Source: Penicillus capitatus (Eukaryota > Chlorophyta). From it: DNA of 64,000 nucleotides. This document shows, in pieces, positions 50,625 through 59,058 of this stretch. The stretch covers positions 62,001 to 126,000 of the forward strand of contig OZ287712.1 in assembly GCA_965649825.1 (NCBI GenBank), read 5' to 3'. Under the pieces are notes generated by a model that did no database searches, was not told where the DNA came from, and saw only the letters and a program-made list of their open reading frames with translations. Position 1 is the stretch's first letter, and every line of letters starts with the position of its first letter. The translations under genes and the position numbers were made by a program.

Positions 50625-51769
50625 ATGACGACAAAGTATGGCGTATTCTCTGAGCCGCCTTACCTCAGTCCAGGCATTACGTATCGCAAAGACGGCAAGG
50701 CACAGAAGATTACAGAATTTGCGGCGCCGAATATTAAGGCCACGATTCCACGCATTGGCAAAGTGATACCCCATTCTTCTCTGCATGCATCAGACGAGGG
50801 ATTCGAGGGCAATGATGCGACGTTTGACAAATTGAAGCCACTTTTCGAGAAAGATCCGTATCAACTGAAAACCAAGTGAGATATGCCGCATCAGGTGGCC
50901 AACCCGAGAGAGCCAGTTGCTGGTTGGTTTCAGAAGAGGAGACACGAGCCACGTGGACTGTCCGTGGAAGTCGCCATCTCCGATGAAACGTTCTTCGGGA
51001 CTGGGAGGGTTCTACGGGACCTTTGGCGGTCGCATCGAATACGTGACGGTAGCAGCGTGCTTCTACTGGATCTCGCTCATGTCCATGTGGATGTCCCATC
51101 AGCGAGGGGAGAAACCTGGAAAAAATCGACCAGAGGCATCGCCTAGAGGCATCTACACATGTCCTGCAAAGAAAGGCTCTTATGGACAGACAAAGACAAC
51201 GATGAGTCAGATCAGTAATCCACTGGGTTGGGCCCAAACAGCCGTAGACAGTGTAGGCGCTCAATAGAGCGATGCGTGTTTGGTAGGCGTTGTGTCGGAG
51301 TATGCCTATAAGGCAGATCCTTATCGGTCGCGGCATGAGATCTCGATGGAAGAGGGACGGAAGGAACGCGCGCAGCGGTGGACGGACATGCCATTCAAAC
51401 CATCCAGTTGCTGCCGATCCAAGATCTATGGTCTCCTCCCCATCGCCACACAAACGCACGCGTGTCCATGATCACGATGGGATCGCAGGCAAAGGCGTCT
51501 GTGGCGAATACGCTTACCATCCAGAAGGAAGAATCGCAACAGCGTCTGCACATAAGGTCGCTTCGGAGGTTCCTTTCAAGCCAGCTGGTCGACCGAAATA
51601 CGGCATCCCCAAAACAATCGGGAAGCTGCCCGAGTTTCTCCCGGAGGGCTCGTTGGAAGATTTGAGGAAGGTAGAGTCGAATACTCCGGCGACGGTGGAA
51701 CCGTGGAGACCGTCATCGACGTACAAGACAGATTGCATTCGCTCCATAGTCCGCATGAATACACACTGA
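50625..51769 (+). CDS. CFAP96: Cilia- and flagella-associated protein 96 (C4orf47/UPF0602 family)
   Basis: The start MTTKYGVFSEPPYLSPG corresponds to the GLFSE start of the family. Then follow PLFEKDPY, KRSSGLGGFYGTFGGRIEY (family: GLGS.YGTIGG), GKNRPEASPRGIYTCPAKKG, EYAYKADPYRSRHEISMEE with PFKPSS, and a C-terminal section with VPFKPAGRPKYG and WRPSSTYKTDCIRSIVRMN. Family members localise to cilia and centrosomes, so this suggests the organism builds a flagellum. At least five short introns (for example GTGAGA at 50877 and GTGACG at 51044) are needed; middle exon edges (about 51190-51300 and 51410-51480) are uncertain. Convergent with the cyclophilin gene (55 bp between stops). Confidence 0.75.
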
Positions 51770-51824
51770 CACTCTTGTCAAACATAATCAGACAACCATC
51801 CACCCTTGCTGACAGTGAAAGAAT

Positions 51825-53105
51825 CTACATCTGCGAAATCGCCGAGGGCGAACCGTCGTCCGGCCGAACAAGATTCTCCCGACCTTTGGTGATCTCGGCA
51901 CGGACAATACGGTCGCCGGACTGCAGCCGCTTGACGGTTTCGATACCTTTCGTGACGTATCCAATCACTGAAAAGCGCCCTTCATCAAAGGCCATTCCCC
52001 CCAAGCCTGCCGTGGATCTGTCGAATTTGAAGATAAAGGCTTCGGAAGGAGAGGACATCTCCTCTCCGTCCACGGCATGCGAAAGCGAGACAGATCCAAA
52101 GATCGACATGGGCAGCACGGGAACTTCGCCTGTCTGCACATCGAGCTCCGTTCGATAGAGCGGCTCGAATTCTCCCTCTGCCAGAATCTCTAAGGGAAGC
52201 GTCTGTTGTTGGTTCCCCCCGTTGGTACGCAGAGCTACAATGTCGCGATCGACTGCCAAGGACTGTCGATCAAAAGAGTGAGAAAGAACACTGAAAGCAA
52301 ACGATCCGGCAGATAACGGCGCCGAATATCCATCCAGCACGATCTCCACGACGTCGGATCCATCCGAGGAACTCTGCGTTTCCAACTGAAACTGCACCGT
52401 TGCGCGGCCAACCAGCCGAGGCCTGCCGCTGTAGGCCTTAGGTATCAGGTACGGCAGTCCAGGCGTCTGCAGCAGTTTCAGATCAGAAAGAGACGTCAAG
52501 ACGTCGGCAACACGGATGGAGACCCTGTCGGCATTCTGTTCGCTAATTCTAAGCTCCAGACGACCGAGAGATGTCGCAATGTCGTCGATCAATCGCTCGC
52601 CCTCGTCTCTCTTCGTCTCTGGTACCCCTTCCATCAGTCGATTCCTCTCCTGCACCAGCGTCTTTGCACTCTCAACCTTCTCCTGCATCGACCCCCATGG
52701 TTTTCTCTGCGGAATGCGCAAGGACATGGAAACGCTCTCCATTAGCCTCTACCATCACACATCCTCATTTTTGTGACAAGACAGGAGGGGGCGAGCATCG
52801 ACCTGGATTTGCAGGACGTCTCCGTTGAAAGAGGGGATCGATCGCCTCAGTGCTGCGTCCGCTGTTCGAGGAAGAGACGCCGTCGGCGCATTGAGCACAG
52901 CCAGACCGGCATCCGGAAAGGCAGAGATGCAGATCCAGTGCATCCCCACAAGTGTTCCCATCATCGCCTGCTTCCATGTCTGAATCCACCCTGGCTCCTG
53001 TCCTGTGCCCCTCACACTGTCTCTCGGATCCAGCGCCCGCGAACGAACGCACATCAGCCGGTGAACAGGTCCAGAACGCAAAGTCGGTCGCTGCAACGCT
53101 GTCAT
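51825..53105 (-). CDS. Thylakoid-lumen cyclophilin-like protein, CYP38/TLP40 type
   Basis: Two exons (53105-52783 and 52746-51825) join in frame to 415 codons, 414 aa. CYP38 is a lumenal protein needed for assembly and repair of photosystem II. The N-terminal helical bundle (residues about 80-230) precedes a cyclophilin-like domain: VVEIVLDGYSAPLSAGSFAF, then QQTLPLEILAEGEFEPLY, VPVLPMSIFGSVSLSH, FIFKFDRS, GRFSVIGYVTKGIETVKRLQSGDRI and GRENLVRP, all in CYP38 order. Residues 1-80 are Arg-rich and then hydrophobic before LAVLNAP, as expected for a bipartite lumen signal. The prolyl-isomerase active site is degenerate, as in CYP38. The intron (52747-52782) is only 36 nt. The start lies 13 nt downstream of the stop of the small membrane-protein ORF on the same strand. 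Confidence 0.87.
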
Positions 53106-53118
53106 GGTTCTGCTCCTG

Positions 53119-53322
53119 CTAGTTTGGTGGCTTCGTGTCGGGGCCGATGTCTCGCGAACCTGTGTTCAGATAGGCACCGCGTCGCACGGCGGCCGTGTTG
53201 AGATTTCCCTTCGCGTTTGACGTTCTGGTCGTCGCCGACAGGTAAAAGGGAAGAGCGAAGGCGGCGCTTATGAATCCGAGCAGAGAAACCACGACCGCAG
53301 CGTTTCGAGATCCGAATGTCAT
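53119..53322 (-). CDS. Small single-pass membrane protein, 67 aa
   Basis: The ORF starts MTFGSRNAAVV. One hydrophobic helix spans residues 8-27 (VVVSLLGFISAAFALPF), followed by a polar tail with RRGAYLNTGSRDIGPD. I think a tail of this form occurs in small plant membrane proteins of unknown function, but I cannot name a family. The ATG is only 2 nt after the stop of the 732-aa ORF and its own stop is 13 nt before the CYP38 start. Either the three are co-transcribed, or this is an exon: a GC-AG intron running from the last codons of the upstream ORF would also join it in frame. Confidence 0.55.
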   Translation of the reverse strand: MTFGSRNAAVVVSLLGFISAAFALPFYLSATTRTSNAKGNLNTAAVRRGAYLNTGSRDIGPDTKPPN

Positions 53323-53324
53323 TT

Positions 53325-55613
53325 CTACCACGGAGAGCCTGTCCAATCGCGAGACGTCTCGCTGCCAAGGGATCCGCGGAGATAAGGACCGCCCGTGATG
53401 ATCTCTCCTCTCTGCTTCATCTTTCGAAACCTCTTGAGATCCACTTTGACGAATGGCACCGTCTCCGCCTTGAAATGGTTGGCCACATTGGCGGTGCCCT
53501 TGAAAGTGTGATACGGTGCGGTCACCCCAAAGAGCAGCTTCCTGTCGATCGTCATGGCCACGTAGAGCGTTCCGCGCAGCTTAAGTTGCCCGAGGACGGA
53601 CGGGACAAGGGACTGAATGGTGGCGTCCGGAGGAAATCTCGACCAGTAGCGATGCAGAGCGGTGGCTTTGTTGACGGCTCTGAGGTACTGAACGTGATCG
53701 TGCTGCGCATACTTCGCAGCTTGGGTCCTCTCCAGTGCCCTCTCACACCAGACACTCGCGGACGAGGGATCCACATTCCTCGCAACTGGAGCCGACGTCG
53801 AGTAGCGTCGAACGCCCGTTCCTCCGTACGGAGGGTGGCCCGTGGGGCGAAAGCGGTTGCCATCGAATCTGCGCACCCGTTCTTCGCGTCTCTGTTGCTC
53901 CTCCCTGGACATCAGTCCCCCCGTCACGAGACCGTTCGCGGGAGATGGCCGACAGCACTCACTGTCTGAGGTCCGACAAGAAATCGCCGTCCTGTGCTTC
54001 GACATCGAACTCCGAGGACATCCGTCTCCACGAGTCCTCTGCCTTCGACGGCGCAGCCGACGACATTGGATCGTGTCTGGGAACCACATGGACCCTCTCC
54101 GCCGGCTTCTCGGATCTCCTCTTCTCCCTCGGTGGACTCTCCGGTGCCGGTGGAGGGGGTCCTTTCAACGGCGTATCCCTCAGAGCATTCTCGTAGTGCT
54201 GTTTGCCGCGAGGGGGAAAGTCGTTGATCCACTCGTGCTCTCTGTTAAGCGACTTGAGCATCTTGCGCCCTCCGGATGTCGATCGCAGCTTCCTCATGTT
54301 CTCTTCGTGCTCGTCGGCGATCTCCTTCTGCCGTCTCGGATCTTCCGCGTGGGGAACCTCGACGTCGTCCGATTCGTAGAAGTCGTCTTCCTGTATCTGA
54401 CGCTGCGCCTCCTCCTCGATCAACTCCGCCGTCATCGGCATGGACTGTTTTCCGCTTCTGGGGCGATCGTAATCCCGCATCATCGCGGACACGTCCGCCA
54501 GTTCCTCCATCTCCTCTTCTCCTTCTCGGATCATGCGCTCCTCGTCCCAATCCGAATCCCGATCCTCTTCCGAACTGATCTCTTTCTCCGTCAAGAACTC
54601 GTCGGCCGAGAAGCCTCTGTCGGCCGTCGACAGCTTTTCGTCCGATCTCTTCTCGAAGCGCTTCTTGAACGTGTCGGGGTGGATGCCGATCTCGGGATCC
54701 GGTTCGCGGAAATCGACCTTCTTCGCCTCGCTCCTCCCCTGCTGCTTTCCTCTCCCCGGTCGCGTGATCTTTGCGGCCGCGTTCGGATCGACGAAGAGCG
54801 GACTCCCTTTTCGCTGCAGATTCCTGAACTTCTTGTCTTCCGTTTCCTCGTCCGTATCGTCGCCGCGGTCAAACCTCCGTCCTCTCTGGTTTCTCCCCGC
54901 GGGTTGTCTGTTTCTCCCCCTCTGACCGAAGACCTCGTTGAACTCGCGTTCGTCTTCTTCCGAATCTGTCTCGCTCTCTTCGGCAAACGACGGATCCGAA
55001 TCGGCCCGAGACGCCCTTCGGCCCCTTCCACGGGGACGCAGCTCGTTGCCTTCGTCGTCGTAGTCTCCATCCTCGTCATTCCCTCCGCCAAAGTAGATGT
55101 CCTCGTCATCCGTGTCCGTGAAGTCTGCGTAGAGTGCCGCCTCCGGATCGGTCGCGGCGGGCATCTCGTTATCCTTGTAGCTCTCCCTTGGATCTCTAGT
55201 CACACAACAGGACTCTCAAATGCACCAAGGGGTCGTCCTGTCGGGATCCACCGTCCGAATCCTCCTCTGACCGGATCGAAGAACTCGATGTCTCTTCGAC
55301 GTCCGTCGATCAGCGTCTGCTTCTGTCCATACTTGTTCCGAGCGTGATAGTACTTCAGCTCGTCGAAATGCTTCGCCGGTCTGCCTTCCAGACCAAAGGG
55401 ACTCTTCTTGTACCCAATGATCTCCTCCTTGCGACGCAACGCGTACTGCGAGCGTTTGCCCGGTCCCTTCTTCCTTCCGCCGAAACGGCGGGTTAGCAGT
55501 GCAGGGATCGACACAGTGTCGTCCCACGCGCCGAGGGGCGACGCGGCGACAACACTGCACAGAATCGAACGCCGCCTGGACTGGAGGACGTCCGTCCGCA
55601 GCAATCGAAACAT
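53325..55613 (-). CDS. Hypothetical 732-aa protein with organelle-type N-terminus and acidic/Arg-rich middle
   Basis: Exons 55613-55226, 55193-53963 and 53904-53325 total 2,199 nt, exactly 733 codons, with introns of 32 and 58 nt. Residues 1-40 are basic (MFRLLRTDVLQSRRRS) and look like a mitochondrial or plastid presequence. Residues 40-130 are basic (GGRKKGPGKRSQYALRRKEE; PFGLEGRPAKHFDELKYYHA). The middle 400 residues are low-complexity, Asp/Glu- and Arg-rich. The last 130 residues look folded (SRFPPDATIQSLVPSVLG; LKLRGTLYVAMTIDRKLLFG). I recognise no family; an organelle ribosome- or RNA-associated role is a guess from charge and targeting. The first and second exon blocks could instead be two genes if the 32-nt intron is wrong. 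Confidence 0.6.
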
Positions 55614-55657
55614 CTATCTGAACGCGTCGTACGACAATCCCGTCCTCCCTTTCAACC

Positions 55658-56097
55658 ATGATGCTGCGTCGTACACTTCGGCTTCGGATTCCACCACGTC
55701 TTCGAGGCGTCTTCACGTTTGACGGATCTCCCAGCCCATCCGACAAGACATCCAAAGGCAAAACGCCCTCGCCCCTGGACGTCGACGCACTCATGGCAAA
55801 GATTCAGGAGACAAAAGCGCAGATGTCTCGAAATGGATACATCCGTGGTGGCACCATGACGAAAGATAGTCGCCCTCCAGGCCAAGAAGTACAGTACAGG
55901 AAGAAACTCAAAATGGGACCACGGGAGAAGTACATGTTCAAGAAGATGCGACAGCGTGAAAGAGATCGGCCGCCGCAGAATGATCCAGCTTCTGATCTCA
56001 CTCCACTCTACGAGATAACGCGACCGTGGTCTGGGTTCTCGCCACTAATGGATCGAAAACAAAAGAAGAAAATGAAAGAAGCGACGGGGTCAGAGTA
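55658..56097 (+). CDS. Small basic organelle-type protein, 3' end replaced by duplication
   Basis: From the start MMLRRTLRLRIPPRLRG there is a basic presequence-like N-terminus, then a helical, lysine-rich body (LDVDALMAKIQETKAQMSRN; KMGPREKYMFKKMRQRERD). The reading frame is uninterrupted to about 56097, where sequence homologous to the ABC transporter begins. The frame then runs on in meaningless sequence to a stop at 56203. I infer that the right arm of the inverted duplication landed in or just after this gene, so the C-terminus is lost or replaced. A normal stop could also be reached by a missed intron. Divergent from the 732-aa gene with 44 bp between starts. Family not recognised. Confidence 0.5.
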
Positions 56098-56802
56098 CAC
56101 GGAACGTGGACAGCACTCGTTGGCGAAAAAGGCTCCGGAAAATCTACGGTGTCGTCACTACTCTGTCGGTTTTACGAGCCGGATTCCGGAAAGGTTCTTC
56201 TGAACGGTATCCCGGCTGACCAGTTCGACAGGAAAGACTGGAACTCCGCCGTCGCGCTCGTCAGCCAGGAGGCTGTGCTGTTCAGAGGAAGCATCTACGA
56301 TAACATCTGCTACGGCAGACAAGAGGGCGCAACGATGAAGGCCGTCGTCGAAGTCGCCGTCTCCGCCAACGCTCACGAATTCATCCAAGAACTCCCGGAG
56401 GGCTACAACACCAAGGTGGGGGAGAAAGGAGTGCTGCTGTCCGGGGGAGAACGACAACGCATTGCCATCGCGCGGGCGTTGCTGAAGGATGCTCCCATCG
56501 TGCTGCTGGACGAGGCGACGTCTTCGCTGGATCTGCGGAGCGAGGCGAAGGCAAGAGAAACTGCAGCAGCAGATAAAAATCGTGCTAAAATGTGCAATGC
56601 GTGTTTCTAGGTTCAAGAAGCGTTAGATCGGTTAATGGTCGGCCGGACGGTAATGGTGATTGCCCACCGCCTGTCGACGATCAAGAGTGCAGACGTCATA
56701 GCCGTACTCAAAAATGGGTCCGTCGTTGAGAAAGGGACACATGACGAACTGATAGCAATGGATAGTCACTATGCGCGACTGGTGTACTCGAAAAGACTGT
56801 GA
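56098..56802 (+). pseudogene. ABC transporter NBD fragment (3' end only)
   Basis: Encodes only the C-terminal nucleotide-binding part of an ABCB half-transporter: Walker A as GEKGSGKST, Q-loop, LLSGGERQR, Walker B, then a 60-nt GC-AG intron (56551-56610), H-loop IAHRLST and a stop at 56800-56802. The transmembrane domain and upstream NBD are absent, so it cannot work as a transporter. An open frame continues upstream to 56026 in the opposite phase of the neighbouring small gene, so a chimeric transcript is possible. The Walker A serine to lysine change is seen only here. The first 70 bp look like a different paralogue from the left-hand gene, because the differences are largely synonymous. 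Confidence 0.82.
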
Positions 56803-56871
56803 TGCCACACGACCACTGTCCATCTTCGCGTGTCTCGAACAGATTCCGAAAGGCCGCCGTCACTTCTTGCG

Positions 56872-58261
56872 TCACTTGCTCTCCTTTCTGTAGTACAGGA
56901 CGTACTCTTCGATCAGGCTCCGGATGCGCATGCCGTCGGAGAGTATAAAATCCGCCGTCTCTTCCCTTCTGTGGGTGGCCAGAACCTTGTCGAGGGCTCT
57001 CCCGACGATCCTCTTGTAGGTTTCCCGCTCGATCAGCCCCGCCGCAAAGTAAGGGTCCAAGATGCGCTTGATGAACAGCAGCAATTGCTGCCGCTTCTTC
57101 GAACGAGGATCGAGGCGGTCCTGCTTCGATTGAGACCGCGGAGGCTGTCCGTGCCGACCGGATGCACGGGGATCCCGACCAGGTTCACTCGTCGGTTCCG
57201 TTCTGCGCTGCTTCGCCGGTCGCTCGACGGACGTCAAGTCGCGACCCGATCTCAAAGATGCGTCCGACATGTGCGTCGGACTCGTCGTGCTCTCGCCGCT
57301 CAACGAGTGATTTGGACCATGCCTCCTCGCCCTCGTCGGGACGTCGTCGCTGATGGATCGCATCTCCACATCTGCAGACACGTGCGTTGACGCAACGACA
57401 CAGGGACGAGGAGAGGGACCCCTGTCGGTCTCCGGTGCCACCTTCTGGTCTCTGCTGTCCGAGGCGTGAGTGATCGCGACGTCGAGACTGGAATTGACCG
57501 ATTCCATCCGGTTGATCGCCTGATCCTTCCAGTAGCAGTCATCCACAAATCCGGGGCAGGCATGCTCGGCCCGCATGGTCCTCACGTAGTTCTGCCACAC
57601 CATCACATCTTGTCAGAACAGTCACCCGACGACGTGCGATTCGGTGCGACTACTGTTTCGTTGTAGGTCTTGGCGTAGATGCTGGCTTCGTGACGGCTCG
57701 CTGCTTCCACCGCTGCACTCCTCAGCGCCTCGTTCTTTTCGATCTCCTGAATCACGCACCCGCATTCAAGGAGCGCCTTATGCGTGTCTGTTTGCCTGGA
57801 TCCACTCGTTCTTTCCTTCGAGTTGCCTCCTCTGAAGCAGCAGACAGAGGTACTTCGCCGAGAGCTGATTCACCTCCGTCTGCCTTGCGATCTTCGGAAC
57901 CTTTTGGCCAATCCTGTACCGTATGTAAGGACGCTCGACCGGCGGAATGGACTCGAACAGCTCCTTGTCTGCGGCGACAGAAATCGAATCGCCAGGGAGA
58001 CCGGCGATGTGCAGCACCGCTGAGTGGGGGCTTCGAAACGGAAGGCGTCTGCTTGACCTCGACGTGTGGCACCTTGACGGTTCGAGAAGGCGAAGGAACG
58101 GGAGGGGGTGGCTCGAACTCGTAGTCGTCGTCGATACAGCTGAGAGCGGCCAATACCAGTTCCCTCCCGTTCTTCCCAAACCTCGGTGCCGCTCTGCAGG
58201 ACTCGGCCAGCTTCGTCAGCGTATGCAGGACGCAATCGTCTTCCTTCTCTTCGTCCGGCAT
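56872..58261 (-). CDS. SRI-like domain protein, right (inverted) copy
   Basis: Second copy of the gene at 37033-38422, with the same exon plan. The GC-AG second intron is at 57747-57795, and the third intron keeps its ends. All three frames stay open over the same lengths (244, 133 and 210 codons as raw ORFs), and only a handful of residues differ (for example a Lys-Arg to Lys-Ser change in the linker and Ala to Val in the C-terminal module). No frameshift or stop separates the copies, so both may be expressed, or the copies may be very young. The upstream leader differs more than the coding part, which suggests either selection or recent gene conversion over the coding portion. Confidence 0.6.
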
Positions 58262-58640
58262 AACGTCGTGAAAAACGTTAAAATGAAAAGACATGTCACA
58301 GACGAGAGCGTGTATGTTCGCGACCGTGCGTCTCGAGGCCGTTCGCAGCTGTTGTGTTCGGGATCTGAGCACTGAACAGTGCACGTGCGTTCTTCTTATG
58401 ATGCGATGAGAAGTCGGCGGCCTATTCGATGCGGTTCAAGCTCGGTGTCTTGACGGATGCTGACCGTCGAATGGACGATGAAGATGTTGATCCGTGTCTG
58501 TTTCGCCCTGCGAGCCGCGAACTTCGTGCAACGGTTGTCTAACCGTTCAGCGACGAGCACCACACGTCATATACGGCTCCGATGTTTCAAGGGCAGGATT
58601 GAACGTCGTGTGTTTGACGACGCATGGATCGCACAACCGC

Positions 58641-59058
58641 CGTAAGAGGGTGCACTTGCCGCCGCCTAGAATCTTCAAGACACGCCGTTGAGGTTTATTG
58701 AATCGATACTGAGTGCTTAAGCGACATTCATTCGAGAGCGAAATTAATAAGATGCACGCCGTTATGGAGTGAGTGCTCTTCTTACGGCATGAACAGCAAT
58801 TGTTATGAATCCGGCGAGAGCACTTTTCTCTGTGACGCAACGATGCGCGTTTTTCGAACATTTCGTTTTCCGCGTCTCCGTAGCGACGTTGGAGAGAGGG
58901 AAGAGTCGAGAGCGTGACTGGTTTTCCAAGCGATTGGGTATTTGTCCCCTTCCTTTTTCTTCATCGTTCGACACATCTCGGGAAATACCCGATTGTATTT
59001 TCGGACCCCGCGTCCCAATAAAGCGCCCGGTAGATTGAACTGGACAGAGAAGGGCTGT
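58641..59058. other. Gap between duplication and pyruvate kinase; nothing recognised
   Basis: About 420 bp. A minus-strand ORF (58547-58861) and a plus-strand ORF overlap here, but neither resembles a known protein. It should include the 3' UTR of pyruvate kinase. Confidence 0.4.

Larger units (their letters stand above)
56098..58640 (-). repeat. Inverted segmental duplication, right copy
   Basis: Reverse-orientation counterpart of 36645-39195. It contains an ABC transporter 3' fragment (plus strand) and a complete second SRI-like gene (minus strand). From 56170 inward the ABC part is the same at the protein level as the left copy up to the intron, and the 60-nt GC-AG intron is also the same. 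The first 70 bp (56098-56168) differ at about ten positions, mostly silent. At the other end (58390-58640) similarity drops, as in a degenerate repeat. Confidence 0.9.

Noticed and set aside
53842-55347. A 501-codon plus-strand ORF
   Set aside because: It is the antisense of the Asp/Glu/Arg-rich exon of the 732-aa gene; its Leu/Arg-rich sequence has no domain. The minus-strand exons join in frame to an exact codon total.
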